A stretch of DNA of 64,000 nt, from NCBI RefSeq assembly GCF_018100925.1, contig NZ_JAGJEH010000009.1, positions 1 through 64,000 of the forward strand, read 5' to 3'. The notes below the pieces were generated by a model. It made no database searches and had not been told where the DNA came from. It saw only the letters and a program-made list of their open reading frames with translations. The position numbers and the translations under genes are program-made. Numbering within the stretch: position 1 is the first letter of the stretch; every line of letters begins with the position of its first letter. Positions 42,619 to 50,270 of this stretch are shown here, piece after piece. The DNA is from Pseudoalteromonas luteoviolacea. GTDB taxonomy: Bacteria; Pseudomonadota; Gammaproteobacteria; Enterobacterales; Alteromonadaceae.

Positions 42619-43749
42619 ATGTCGTATTCTACGTTTAACAGAAAACATAATGACCAACTAAAAGAGCCAATGTTCTTTGGCCAATCTGTTAATGTATCTC
42701 GCTATGATCAACAGAAATATCCGATTTTTGAGAAGCTAATCGAGAAGCAGCTCTCTTTCTTTTGGCGTCCAGAAGAAGTCGATGTAAGTAAAGATAGATT
42801 AGACTTTCAGGCACTGCCTGAGCACGAAAAACATATCTTTTTGAGCAACCTAAAATATCAAACATTGCTAGACAGTGTTCAAGGTCGCTCTCCTAATGTT
42901 GCGTTATTACCAATAGTCTCTATTCCAGAATTAGAAACTTGGATCGAAACTTGGGCTTTCAGTGAGACGATCCATAGTCGCTCATATACGCATATCATTA
43001 GAAATGTAACGAAGCAGCCAGAGCTTATTTTCGACGACATAGTTGAAAACGAGAAGATCAGTGAGCGAGCTGATTCTGTTACTAAATACTATGATGAGCT
43101 AATCGAGAAAGTCTCAATATACAACATGTACGGCGAAGGCAAACACCAGATCAACGGTGAAACAGTGCACATTAACTTGTTCGAACTGAAAAAGTTACTA
43201 TACCTTTGCATTATGTCAGTAAACATTCTTGAAGCGATCAGATTCTATGTCAGTTTTGCATGTTCTTTCGCTTTTGCAGAGCGTGAATTAATGGAAGGTA
43301 ACGCCAAAATCATCAAGCTGATTGCACGCGATGAAGCACTCCACCTTTCTGGTACACAGCACATGCTAAACATCATGCAAGAAGGCAAAGACGACCCAGA
43401 AATGTCGATCGTTGCAGCTCAGTGTGAGCAAGAAGCAATTAAGATGTTTGTTGAAGCAGCAGAGCAAGAAAAAGAGTGGGCAGAATATTTATTCAAAGAC
43501 GGTTCAATGATCGGTCTTAATAAAGATATTTTGTGTCAATATGTTGAATACATCACAAATGTTCGAATGACTGCGGTAGGCTTACCGGCTCAATTTGAAA
43601 GTAAGAGCAACCCTATCCCTTGGATCAATGCTTGGTTGGTATCAGACAATGTACAAGTCGCACCACAGGAAGCAGAGATCAGTTCATACCTTGTAGGTCA
43701 GATTGATTCTGAAGTCAGCGCTTCTGATTTTGGTGATTTCGACCTGTAA
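42619..43749 (+). CDS. nrdB: Ribonucleotide reductase class Ia, beta subunit
   Basis: This product of 376 residues is very close to E. coli NrdB. The di-iron ligands are D85, E116, H119 and later E and H in RDEALHLSG, and the radical Tyr is Y123 (SRSYTHIIRN). The C-terminal tail GQIDSEVSASDFGDFDL docks the alpha subunit. It makes deoxyribonucleotides with NrdA. yfaE follows, overlapping by one base, as in E. coli. nrdA is not upstream. Confidence 0.97.
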   Translation: MSYSTFNRKHNDQLKEPMFFGQSVNVSRYDQQKYPIFEKLIEKQLSFFWRPEEVDVSKDRLDFQALPEHEKHIFLSNLKYQTLLDSVQGRSPNVALLPIVSIPELETWIETWAFSETIHSRSYTHIIRNVTKQPELIFDDIVENEKISERADSVTKYYDELIEKVSIYNMYGEGKHQINGETVHINLFELKKLLYLCIMSVNILEAIRFYVSFACSFAFAERELMEGNAKIIKLIARDEALHLSGTQHMLNIMQEGKDDPEMSIVAAQCEQEAIKMFVEAAEQEKEWAEYLFKDGSMIGLNKDILCQYVEYITNVRMTAVGLPAQFESKSNPIPWINAWLVSDNVQVAPQEAEISSYLVGQIDSEVSASDFGDFDL

Positions 43750-44021
43750 TGGAAGAAAGGCCACAGCTAAAAATTTCAATAGAAGACCATGATGAGCCGC
43801 TTAATTTTGCGGCTCAGTCACCTTCGCTACTTTGTACGTTAGAAAAAAACAATATTGAAGTACCCTATCAATGCCGAGAAGGTTATTGTGGGGCCTGTCG
43901 CGCTAAACTACTTGAAGGTCAAGTCGCCTATAATCAAGAGCCGTTGGCATTTGTGAGAGATGGTGAGGTGCTATTATGCTGCTCAAAGCCACTGACTAAT
44001 ATTGTGATCAAACTAACGTAA
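43749..44021 (+). CDS. yfaE: 2Fe-2S ferredoxin YfaE (NrdB cofactor maintenance)
   Basis: This plant-type ferredoxin of 90 residues has ligands in YQCREGYCGACR and the last Cys in EVLLCCSKPL. In E. coli YfaE supplies electrons for reassembly of the NrdB di-iron radical. The ATG overlaps the nrdB stop by one base, so translation is coupled. Its 3' end overlaps the convergent yaeQ stop by nine bases. Confidence 0.9.
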   Translation: MEERPQLKISIEDHDEPLNFAAQSPSLLCTLEKNNIEVPYQCREGYCGACRAKLLEGQVAYNQEPLAFVRDGEVLLCCSKPLTNIVIKLT

Positions 44022-44537
44022 TCTCACGACATCGCTTTGAAAATACTCGTCGCCGTTACTGATGCTAATGGCGCCATTTTCAATAATTACATCCCAATGT
44101 AAGCTGCCGGTTAACGCATCAACTAGCTCATCAACGAAGCGTGCTTTGATAGCAAATATTTTAACGTTATTAAATGCGACTAGATGAGGCTCGATATCTT
44201 GAAACCACTCTGTATTCTCTACATTGAAAATAATCGTTTTCGAATAAAGCTTAGTGTACTTTTGTAGCTCACCGAGATCTGGCAGTTCGACAAATAGTGC
44301 ATTTTCAATCTCGCCGTTTTCCAGTTCATGCCACACATCTGGGTGATGTTTCTCCCGGCTATTAAGCCATCGCACTTCATCTTTATATGACAATGCACAA
44401 TAGCCTATTAACTTGAGCACAAAGTGCTGCAAGGTCTCGGTTTTTTGTAATGCGGTCGTAAAAGACTCCAAATGATTCGCCTGATGGAACAAATCAGCAA
44501 TCTTCAACCGTACTTTAAAGACAAATGGCCCTGTCAT
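44013..44537 (-). CDS. yaeQ: YaeQ-family protein
   Basis: This product of 174 residues has the YaeQ layout: N-terminal KVRLKIADLFHQANHLESFTTALQKTETLQHFVLKLIGYCAL, then the DVWHELENGEIENALFVELPDLGELQKY stretch, and a C-terminal WDVIIENGAISISNGDE. The fold is a PD-(D/E)XK-like nuclease variant; the biological role is unclear. It is convergent and overlaps yfaE by nine bases. Confidence 0.85.
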   Translation of the reverse strand: MTGPFVFKVRLKIADLFHQANHLESFTTALQKTETLQHFVLKLIGYCALSYKDEVRWLNSREKHHPDVWHELENGEIENALFVELPDLGELQKYTKLYSKTIIFNVENTEWFQDIEPHLVAFNNVKIFAIKARFVDELVDALTGSLHWDVIIENGAISISNGDEYFQSDVVRLR

Positions 44538-44603
44538 ATCACCGTCTTATAAACACCATATTATTTTAAATATAGGAACAGACAACCATAATTCAAATAT
44601 AAA

Positions 44604-44654
44604 GTTATAGTATAACATCATTGTTTTATGCTTTTTGCAGTGTTATATTATTAC
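44604..44654 (+). promoter_or_regulatory. Two Zur-type operator boxes before the TonB receptor
   Basis: GTTATAGTATAAC (44604-44616) is a perfect copy of the core palindrome GTTATANTATAAC used by the zinc regulator Zur in gammaproteobacteria. A second site GTTATATTATTAC (44642-44654) differs at one position. Both lie within 85 bases before the ATG at 44687, where repression under zinc would be expected. Confidence 0.7.
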
Positions 44655-44686
44655 ACGTTCACAATCATATAAAGAAAAGAAGTATA

Positions 44687-47251
44687 ATGTTTAAGCAATC
44701 TTTGATTTCTCTAAGCGTCAGCGCAATTATGCTGTCAACATCAGCTCATGCTGGTGAGTTAAGCGGTAAAGTCGTCGATAAAAACAATCTCCCTGTCGGC
44801 AATGCAAGCGTACATCTGCACGGTAAGTCTCAAACCATCAAAACAGATGAAAATGGCAACTTCACCATTTCGGTAGACGCTGCTTCTGAGCTTCATGTTT
44901 CAAAAAACAATTTTATCGATGAACGTTTAAGCGTTAATCCAGATTCTCCTTTCGTTACTGTAACGCTTACACCTAGTTCTATTGAAAGTATTGTTGTGTA
45001 CGCTTCAGCGCTTCACAAAAGCAATATGGAGATGGCGTCTCCGGTTACTGTAATCAGCGGTGATAAGCTAAAAAATTCTGCAAAGCCAACGCTTGGCGAA
45101 ACGTTAAAGGACCTTCCTGGCATCAATGCGAGTTACTTTGGTCCAGTATCATCAAGCCCAATCATTCGTGGCTTGGACGGCCCTCGCGTAAAAATCACAC
45201 AAAATGGCCTAGACAGTAGCGATGCTTCACGCATCGGCCCTGACCATGCAAATACAAACGATGCCCTAAGTGCAGAACAAATAGAAGTTCTACGCGGTCC
45301 AGCAACACTGCTATACGGCTCAGGCGCTATTGGCGGCGTTGTTAACGTGGTTGATAATCGTATTCCAACAGATATCGTTGAAACACCAAATGGTGCTGTC
45401 GATTACAGTCATGACACTAACTCAAATACCAACACGGTTGCTGCATTATTTGAAGCTGGCCATGACGGGTTCAACTTCCACTTTGACGGTGTAAAACGCA
45501 AAGGTGGCGATTACGATACGCCAAACTTTAAACTGCCAGGCGATCATGATGAGCATCATGAAGATGAACATGGACACGAAGGCGAGGAACACGGCCATGA
45601 CGAGCATGAAGGTGAAGAGCACCCAGCTGAGTATGCTGAGAAAGTAGACAATACATTCATTGATTCTGAAGTATTCAACATTGGCACAAGCTATGTGTCA
45701 GACCACATGACTGTTGGTTTTTCTTACGGTAGCATCGAAACAGACTATGGTATTCCAGCTCACAGTCACGATCATGGACATGATCATGATCACGGCGATG
45801 AGCACGATCACGATGATGAACATGGCCATGACGAACACGGACATGATGAAGATGGTCACGATGACCATGGTGATGAAGATGCACACGGCCATGACGAAGA
45901 AAATCACAACGTGTTTGCACGCGTTAAACAAGACCGTTGGCAGGCGTTATTCAACTACGCGCTTCACAATAACTGGTTAGAATCGATTCAAATTCGTGCT
46001 GGATACACAGATTACGAACACGCGGAGATTGAAGCCGGCGCAGTTGGTACAGTTTTCAAAAACGAAACTACAGAACTAAGAACTAACTTCGAACACCGTA
46101 TCGGCCAGTGGCATGGTATCTTTGGATATCACTACTCTGATAGCGACTATGAAGCGCAAGGCGCGGAAGCGTTTACTCCAGCGACTAACACCACAACACA
46201 CGCATTCTACGTACTAGAAGAGCGTGAGTTTGGTGACTTTACGCTCGAGTTAGGTGCACGTGTTGAAAACTACGAATTAAGTAGTCAGATCACAGAAACG
46301 CATATTGGTCACGATGATGATCATGATGAGCACGGTCATGACGAAGACGAGCACGGCCACGACCATGATCACGAAGAAGAGTTAGTCAAAACTACTCGAA
46401 TTTCTGATTACACGTTAGACATGACCAATGTTAGTGCGTCTGTGGGTGGCGTATATACCTATGCTCCAGGTCACAATGTCGCAGTGAGTTTGTCTCGCTC
46501 TGAGCGTGCACCACTTACGGCAGAATTGTTATCTAATGGCTTGCACATCGCAACTAGCACATATGAGTTAGGTCTAGGTTACCATATCGAAGGCACTGAA
46601 ATTCATTTCGAACCTACTGACATCGAAAAAGAAACAGCGACTAACTTAGACATTAGCTTCCGTCGTTTTGTTGGTGATTTTGGATACACAGTAAACTTCT
46701 TCTACAACGATATTGCAGATTTCTACTACCAAGAAAAAACTGACTACTTCTTCACATCAGAACACGGATTAGAGGTAGCTGATCACGAGCACGAAGGCGC
46801 ACGTGATGTTTATCAGTTTGTTAGCCAAGACGCAAAACTATACGGTTTAGAGTTTGACGTACACTATCAAATCAACGAATTGAACCGAGTCAAGGTATTT
46901 GGTGATCACCTACGTGCCAAGTTAGACAACGGACAAAACTTACCACGTATTCCAAGTAATAAACTTGGTGTGAGTTATGCGTATGAGAGAGGCTCGTTCT
47001 CAGCTGATATGACAATCACACGCTACCTAGAGCAAGACGAGATTGCATCATACGAAACCGTTACTAAAGGTTATACACTGGTCGATGCTAGCATGAGCTA
47101 CGATTTCGATGTACAAGGCGTCGATATGGTCGGTTACTTGAATTTAGAGAATCTTACTGATGAGTTGGGCTTTGTACATAGCTCATTCATCAAAGAACAA
47201 GCGCCTCTGCCTGGGCGTAATGTGAAGCTTGGTATTAGAGCTTACTTCTAA
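44687..47251 (+). CDS. His/Asp-rich TonB-dependent receptor, probable zinc importer (ZnuD-like)
   Basis: This product of ~854 residues starts at 44687 (MFKQSLISLSVSAIMLSTSAHA is the signal peptide; longer reading not needed). A carboxypeptidase-like domain (about 24-105: ELSGKVVDKNNLPVGNASVHL) precedes the plug (VTVISGDKLKNSAKPTLGETLKDLPGINASYFG...SPIIRGLDGPRVKI) and a barrel ending in NVKLGIRAYF. Three extracellular loops are extremely rich in His, Asp and Glu (about 285-315, 357-408, 539-565), as in ZnuD. The Zur boxes support zinc uptake. Outer membrane. Confidence 0.85.
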   Translation: MFKQSLISLSVSAIMLSTSAHAGELSGKVVDKNNLPVGNASVHLHGKSQTIKTDENGNFTISVDAASELHVSKNNFIDERLSVNPDSPFVTVTLTPSSIESIVVYASALHKSNMEMASPVTVISGDKLKNSAKPTLGETLKDLPGINASYFGPVSSSPIIRGLDGPRVKITQNGLDSSDASRIGPDHANTNDALSAEQIEVLRGPATLLYGSGAIGGVVNVVDNRIPTDIVETPNGAVDYSHDTNSNTNTVAALFEAGHDGFNFHFDGVKRKGGDYDTPNFKLPGDHDEHHEDEHGHEGEEHGHDEHEGEEHPAEYAEKVDNTFIDSEVFNIGTSYVSDHMTVGFSYGSIETDYGIPAHSHDHGHDHDHGDEHDHDDEHGHDEHGHDEDGHDDHGDEDAHGHDEENHNVFARVKQDRWQALFNYALHNNWLESIQIRAGYTDYEHAEIEAGAVGTVFKNETTELRTNFEHRIGQWHGIFGYHYSDSDYEAQGAEAFTPATNTTTHAFYVLEEREFGDFTLELGARVENYELSSQITETHIGHDDDHDEHGHDEDEHGHDHDHEEELVKTTRISDYTLDMTNVSASVGGVYTYAPGHNVAVSLSRSERAPLTAELLSNGLHIATSTYELGLGYHIEGTEIHFEPTDIEKETATNLDISFRRFVGDFGYTVNFFYNDIADFYYQEKTDYFFTSEHGLEVADHEHEGARDVYQFVSQDAKLYGLEFDVHYQINELNRVKVFGDHLRAKLDNGQNLPRIPSNKLGVSYAYERGSFSADMTITRYLEQDEIASYETVTKGYTLVDASMSYDFDVQGVDMVGYLNLENLTDELGFVHSSFIKEQAPLPGRNVKLGIRAYF

Positions 47252-47277
47252 CCAGTTCCTTTCTTTTATAGAGACCC

Positions 47278-47308
47278 AAAATGCTGTCCTTCGTGGCAGC
47301 ATTTTTAT
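47278..47308 (+). terminator. TonB receptor terminator
   Basis: AAAATGCTG(T)C pairs with GGCAGCATTTTT around CTTCGT, then ATTTG. Confidence 0.75.
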
Positions 47309-47460
47309 TTGTAACCCCCCTACTTAACTGAGCTGCCCTCTTAGTAAAATTCAGTTTTATCTCAAAGACTTTAAGCACTATCTAGATAAATTAAAACGGA
47401 ATGCTTTAGTGAGTGGTAAAACCGATTAGTTTATATAGCGCACTGTCGATAAAAACGTAT

Positions 47461-47492
47461 TTGGCGAGTTGGGTTTTAAACCTGACTCGCCA
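47461..47492 (-). terminator. Hairpin downstream of the PMP3-type gene
   Basis: TTGGCGAGT pairs with ACTCGCCAA around a 14-base loop, 18 bases past the minus-strand stop. Confidence 0.55.
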
Positions 47493-47510
47493 ATTTTAGA
47501 AAAAGTTATT

Positions 47511-47696
47511 TTAATCACCTGTTTTATTCGTAACGACTAACCAAATGGCATGGATCATACCAGGTAGGCCGCCTAGTAGCGTAAGCACAATATTGATAAA
47601 AAAGTGCGCACTAAATCCGACTTGTAAAAAAGCGCCAATTGGTGGTAGAAAAATAGCAAAAATTAGATTCACAATACTTACGTTGTTTGAACTCAT
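47511..47696 (-). CDS. PMP3/YqaE-family membrane peptide (UPF0057)
   Basis: This product of 61 residues has two membrane segments and the family pattern IVNLIFAIFLPPIGAFLQVGFSAHFFINIVLTLLGGLPGMIHAIW. Such peptides are linked to membrane potential and salt or stress responses in many organisms; the bacterial role is not settled. AGAGAG lies before the ATG. Confidence 0.85.
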   Translation of the reverse strand: MSSNNVSIVNLIFAIFLPPIGAFLQVGFSAHFFINIVLTLLGGLPGMIHAIWLVVTNKTGD

Positions 47697-48012
47697 GTCT
47701 ACTCTCTATTTTCAATATAGTTATCATGACTGGAGTACATCCAAACCAGCCATATGTCATCTCTCCAACTAGAGTAGCTGTAAACTATGACTTTATTTCA
47801 AGCGCCCAATATAGAGCCCAATGAATACTCACAGCTACCGTTATAAAAGATAGCTAAAAACGCCAAAAGTACTAACCTTTAAATTTCAAATAAATTACGA
47901 TATGTATACATCACTACATACCAAATAACGAGATAACACACGACTCCCCGTCACACCATTGATTTGACTAGATAGCACAAGACACACGTAAGCATGCAAT
48001 TTGCTGAAAAGC
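47697..48012. other. Intergenic region, nothing recognised
   Basis: AT-rich spacer of 316 bases between two minus-strand genes. It contains the promoter of the PMP3 gene; no other feature seen. Confidence 0.5.
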
Positions 48013-48906
48013 TTATATGGCGCAGAGACTACCAAGATTCTTGATATTCACCCAGTTCCCACCTTCAGACCAACTCGCTTTATTGGACGCAATATACTGA
48101 AATTCTATTTTTGATGGTGGAATATGCTGTGTTACGGCCATGAACGCATTGCCTTGAGCTTCATCTAGTATCACCTCTTCTTTTTTAAGATCTACTTTCA
48201 GTATTACAATGTCGTTTTCAAACTTTCGAAGCCTTTTGATGTAATCTGTTCCTTCATTTTCAGCTCTGTGACGGTCGAAAAAATAAATGTGCGTAGAGCA
48301 TACTATCTCCTCGGAGTCGTAATAGAACTTTGTATACGCCACAGCCAGCGCTTTTATCCACTTGTAGAGATGATTGTCCGATTTTAAGAATAGCCCTGCT
48401 AACTCCTGTTTGGTTTGGGGTTTAAGTGTGAAACGCTTGGTGCTGGCGACCATGTCTTTTTTGAATAGTGATGAATGAGATATCTTGTCTACCACTTCAA
48501 TTTTTAGTAACAATAATGCCAACTCCCTAGCCATGTTTTTTGCAGGAGCAGACGTGTGATACACCTGTCCTAGCAAGCACTCGAGATTCATTAAATACTG
48601 TTTATGTAGTTGAACAGGGTCTAATGCCAAGCTGCTTTCTAATAGTTCAGCTTGCTCTTTTGCTAGTCGTATCAGCGCCGCGTGTAGCCCCTTTGGATCA
48701 TTACTCTGTGTTTCTCGAGCAATAAAGCTTGCAAAATCGTTTAGTTGGCTAGAAACCCGTTTGTCATAGTTCTGTGCCTTATCAATGTCAAAGCTGCCAC
48801 CGGCCGTCGCTCTTTTTTTATTGGTCCGAAAATAGTTGGTGGACAAACCGCCGTCTTTAATTTTTTCTGCAAGACTAAGTGTCGTATAGTGATAATAAGC
48901 CGTCAT
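48013..48906 (-). CDS. Unknown protein with an ADP-ribosyltransferase-like start
   Basis: This product of 297 residues has no signal. It begins YYHYTTLSLAEKIKDGGLSTNYF, which has the HYT(S)...L..I...GL pattern of DarT/Tpt1-like ADP-ribosyltransferase folds. Near the C-terminus it has a strand-rich part (VILKVDLKKEEVILDEAQ...AFMAVTQHIPPSKIEFQYI) like the end of such folds (I.P..I). A ~130-residue helical insert (about 50-180) sits in between. The catalytic Glu is not obvious. The assignment is speculative; it could also be a toxin-like or substrate-binding protein. Confidence 0.4.
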   Translation of the reverse strand: MTAYYHYTTLSLAEKIKDGGLSTNYFRTNKKRATAGGSFDIDKAQNYDKRVSSQLNDFASFIARETQSNDPKGLHAALIRLAKEQAELLESSLALDPVQLHKQYLMNLECLLGQVYHTSAPAKNMARELALLLLKIEVVDKISHSSLFKKDMVASTKRFTLKPQTKQELAGLFLKSDNHLYKWIKALAVAYTKFYYDSEEIVCSTHIYFFDRHRAENEGTDYIKRLRKFENDIVILKVDLKKEEVILDEAQGNAFMAVTQHIPPSKIEFQYIASNKASWSEGGNWVNIKNLGSLCAI

Positions 48907-49025
48907 TCAATAACCTCTTAAAATTAGTTGCTACAAAAGCTGTGTTCAGCTTACAGATTAAGAAGTTACGGCGTACAAAACTCGCCCGTTTTTACTCGAT
49001 TATAAGTTAAAGCGATTGTAAATTT

Positions 49026-49061
49026 CGGTGAATTCATAGCATGCTAACTAGGAATTCACCG
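49026..49061 (-). terminator. Hairpin downstream of the esterase gene
   Basis: CGGTGAATTC pairs perfectly with GAATTCACCG, 20 bases past the minus-strand stop; no long U-run. Confidence 0.55.
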
Positions 49062-49080
49062 GTGAATGACAATACACCTA

Positions 49081-50010
49081 CTAGCGTGCTTGTTCCTCGG
49101 TTTTAATTTGGTTTGCAACTTCTAAAATACAGCTTTGTGCGGATCTACTCACACCACAAAGCTGGAAAAAACCGTGGATAACACCCGGATAGCACTCACA
49201 ATACGCTTCAACTCCATGGGAGCGCATTAACTTGTGAAGCTTTTCCCCTTCATCACGCAAAGGGTCAAACTCAGCGGTGATAATAGTTGTACTCGGCAAT
49301 CCACTAAAGTTGCAACCTAGTAAGTTTAGCTCGGTCTCATCGTTCAACTCTTCTTCACTATTTGCGTATAAATGGAAACCAGATAACAGCATGTTTGCTG
49401 TGATAATATAATCTGCTCCATTTTCTCTGTAGCTATCCGAACTCCCCTTGGGGTCTAACATAGGGTAAATGAGAATTTGACGACGTGGTAACCACTGTTG
49501 ATTTTGCTTGAGCCTAAGCGTTGTGGCTAATGCCAATTGTCCACCAGCACTATCACCAACAAACACTATTTGCGCCGAATCACCACCATATTTTTGTCCA
49601 AACTCTTTAATACCGAGCGCAGCTTGGTAAACATCATCATGAGCCGCAGGGTATGTATGCTCTGGTGCTAGCCTATATTTGATACAGATAACAATAGAAT
49701 TGGACAAATGTGCTATTTGTCTCAACTGAATATCGTGAGTTTCAAAACCGCCACTAATAAAACATCCACCATGAAAATATACGGTTATTGGTAAATTAAC
49801 CTGATCATTCGGTTTGTATACCTTAACCTGAACGCCATTAATAACATCTATAAATTCATCTCCTATTCTAGGGCTTTCACCCGCCAACGCTGTGCTCGCT
49901 ATATAGCCCGTACGTCTTTCTGAGATGGTTTGCGTTGAAGGGCATGGCTTTCCATTGGCATGAAATTCGTCGACTAGCTCTCTAATCCCTGCTTCAAGAA
50001 AATTGGTCAT
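49081..50010 (-). CDS. Alpha/beta hydrolase, hormone-sensitive lipase (GDXG) family
   Basis: This product of 309 residues has the HGGC oxyanion motif (80-83) instead of the usual HGGG, nucleophile S154 in GDSAGGQLA, Asp in EFDPLRDEG and His in VIHGFFQLCG. Members hydrolyse short-chain esters. It is cytosolic. It lies ~260 bases downstream of the LamG amino-acid oxidase on the same strand; the two may be functionally linked, but each seems to have its own promoter. Confidence 0.85.
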   Translation of the reverse strand: MTNFLEAGIRELVDEFHANGKPCPSTQTISERRTGYIASTALAGESPRIGDEFIDVINGVQVKVYKPNDQVNLPITVYFHGGCFISGGFETHDIQLRQIAHLSNSIVICIKYRLAPEHTYPAAHDDVYQAALGIKEFGQKYGGDSAQIVFVGDSAGGQLALATTLRLKQNQQWLPRRQILIYPMLDPKGSSDSYRENGADYIITANMLLSGFHLYANSEEELNDETELNLLGCNFSGLPSTTIITAEFDPLRDEGEKLHKLMRSHGVEAYCECYPGVIHGFFQLCGVSRSAQSCILEVANQIKTEEQAR

Positions 50011-50221
50011 TATTTAACTCATTTATTAATATAATCAATAAATAATATACCATTTTGGCTAAGCACATTGATAGTTAAAGTATTATTTTAAACTGTGTTC
50101 AGTGCATTATATAAATATATTACTTTTATCTATTACAAGGGTTCCTAACTTCAATATCATCGAAGCAGCTTAACTAATACACCCTATCCAAATTTAGTTG
50201 AGAAGCATTTTAAGTGAGCAC

Positions 50222-50254
50222 TTTGACGGCCGCCGCTAAGGGTTGGCCGTCAAA
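50222..50254 (-). terminator. Hairpin after the LamG oxidase gene
   Basis: TTTGACGGCC pairs perfectly with GGCCGTCAAA around a 13-base loop, 17 bases past the minus-strand stop. The transcript-side U-run is missing. Confidence 0.6.
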
Positions 50255-50270
50255 ATGAGCGTTAGATGAT

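Noticed and set aside
45540..46385. Simple-sequence CATGAC/GATGAT-rich DNA in the TonB receptor gene and antisense open frames there
   Set aside because: It is explained by His/Asp-rich loops; the antisense frames are by-products of biased codons.
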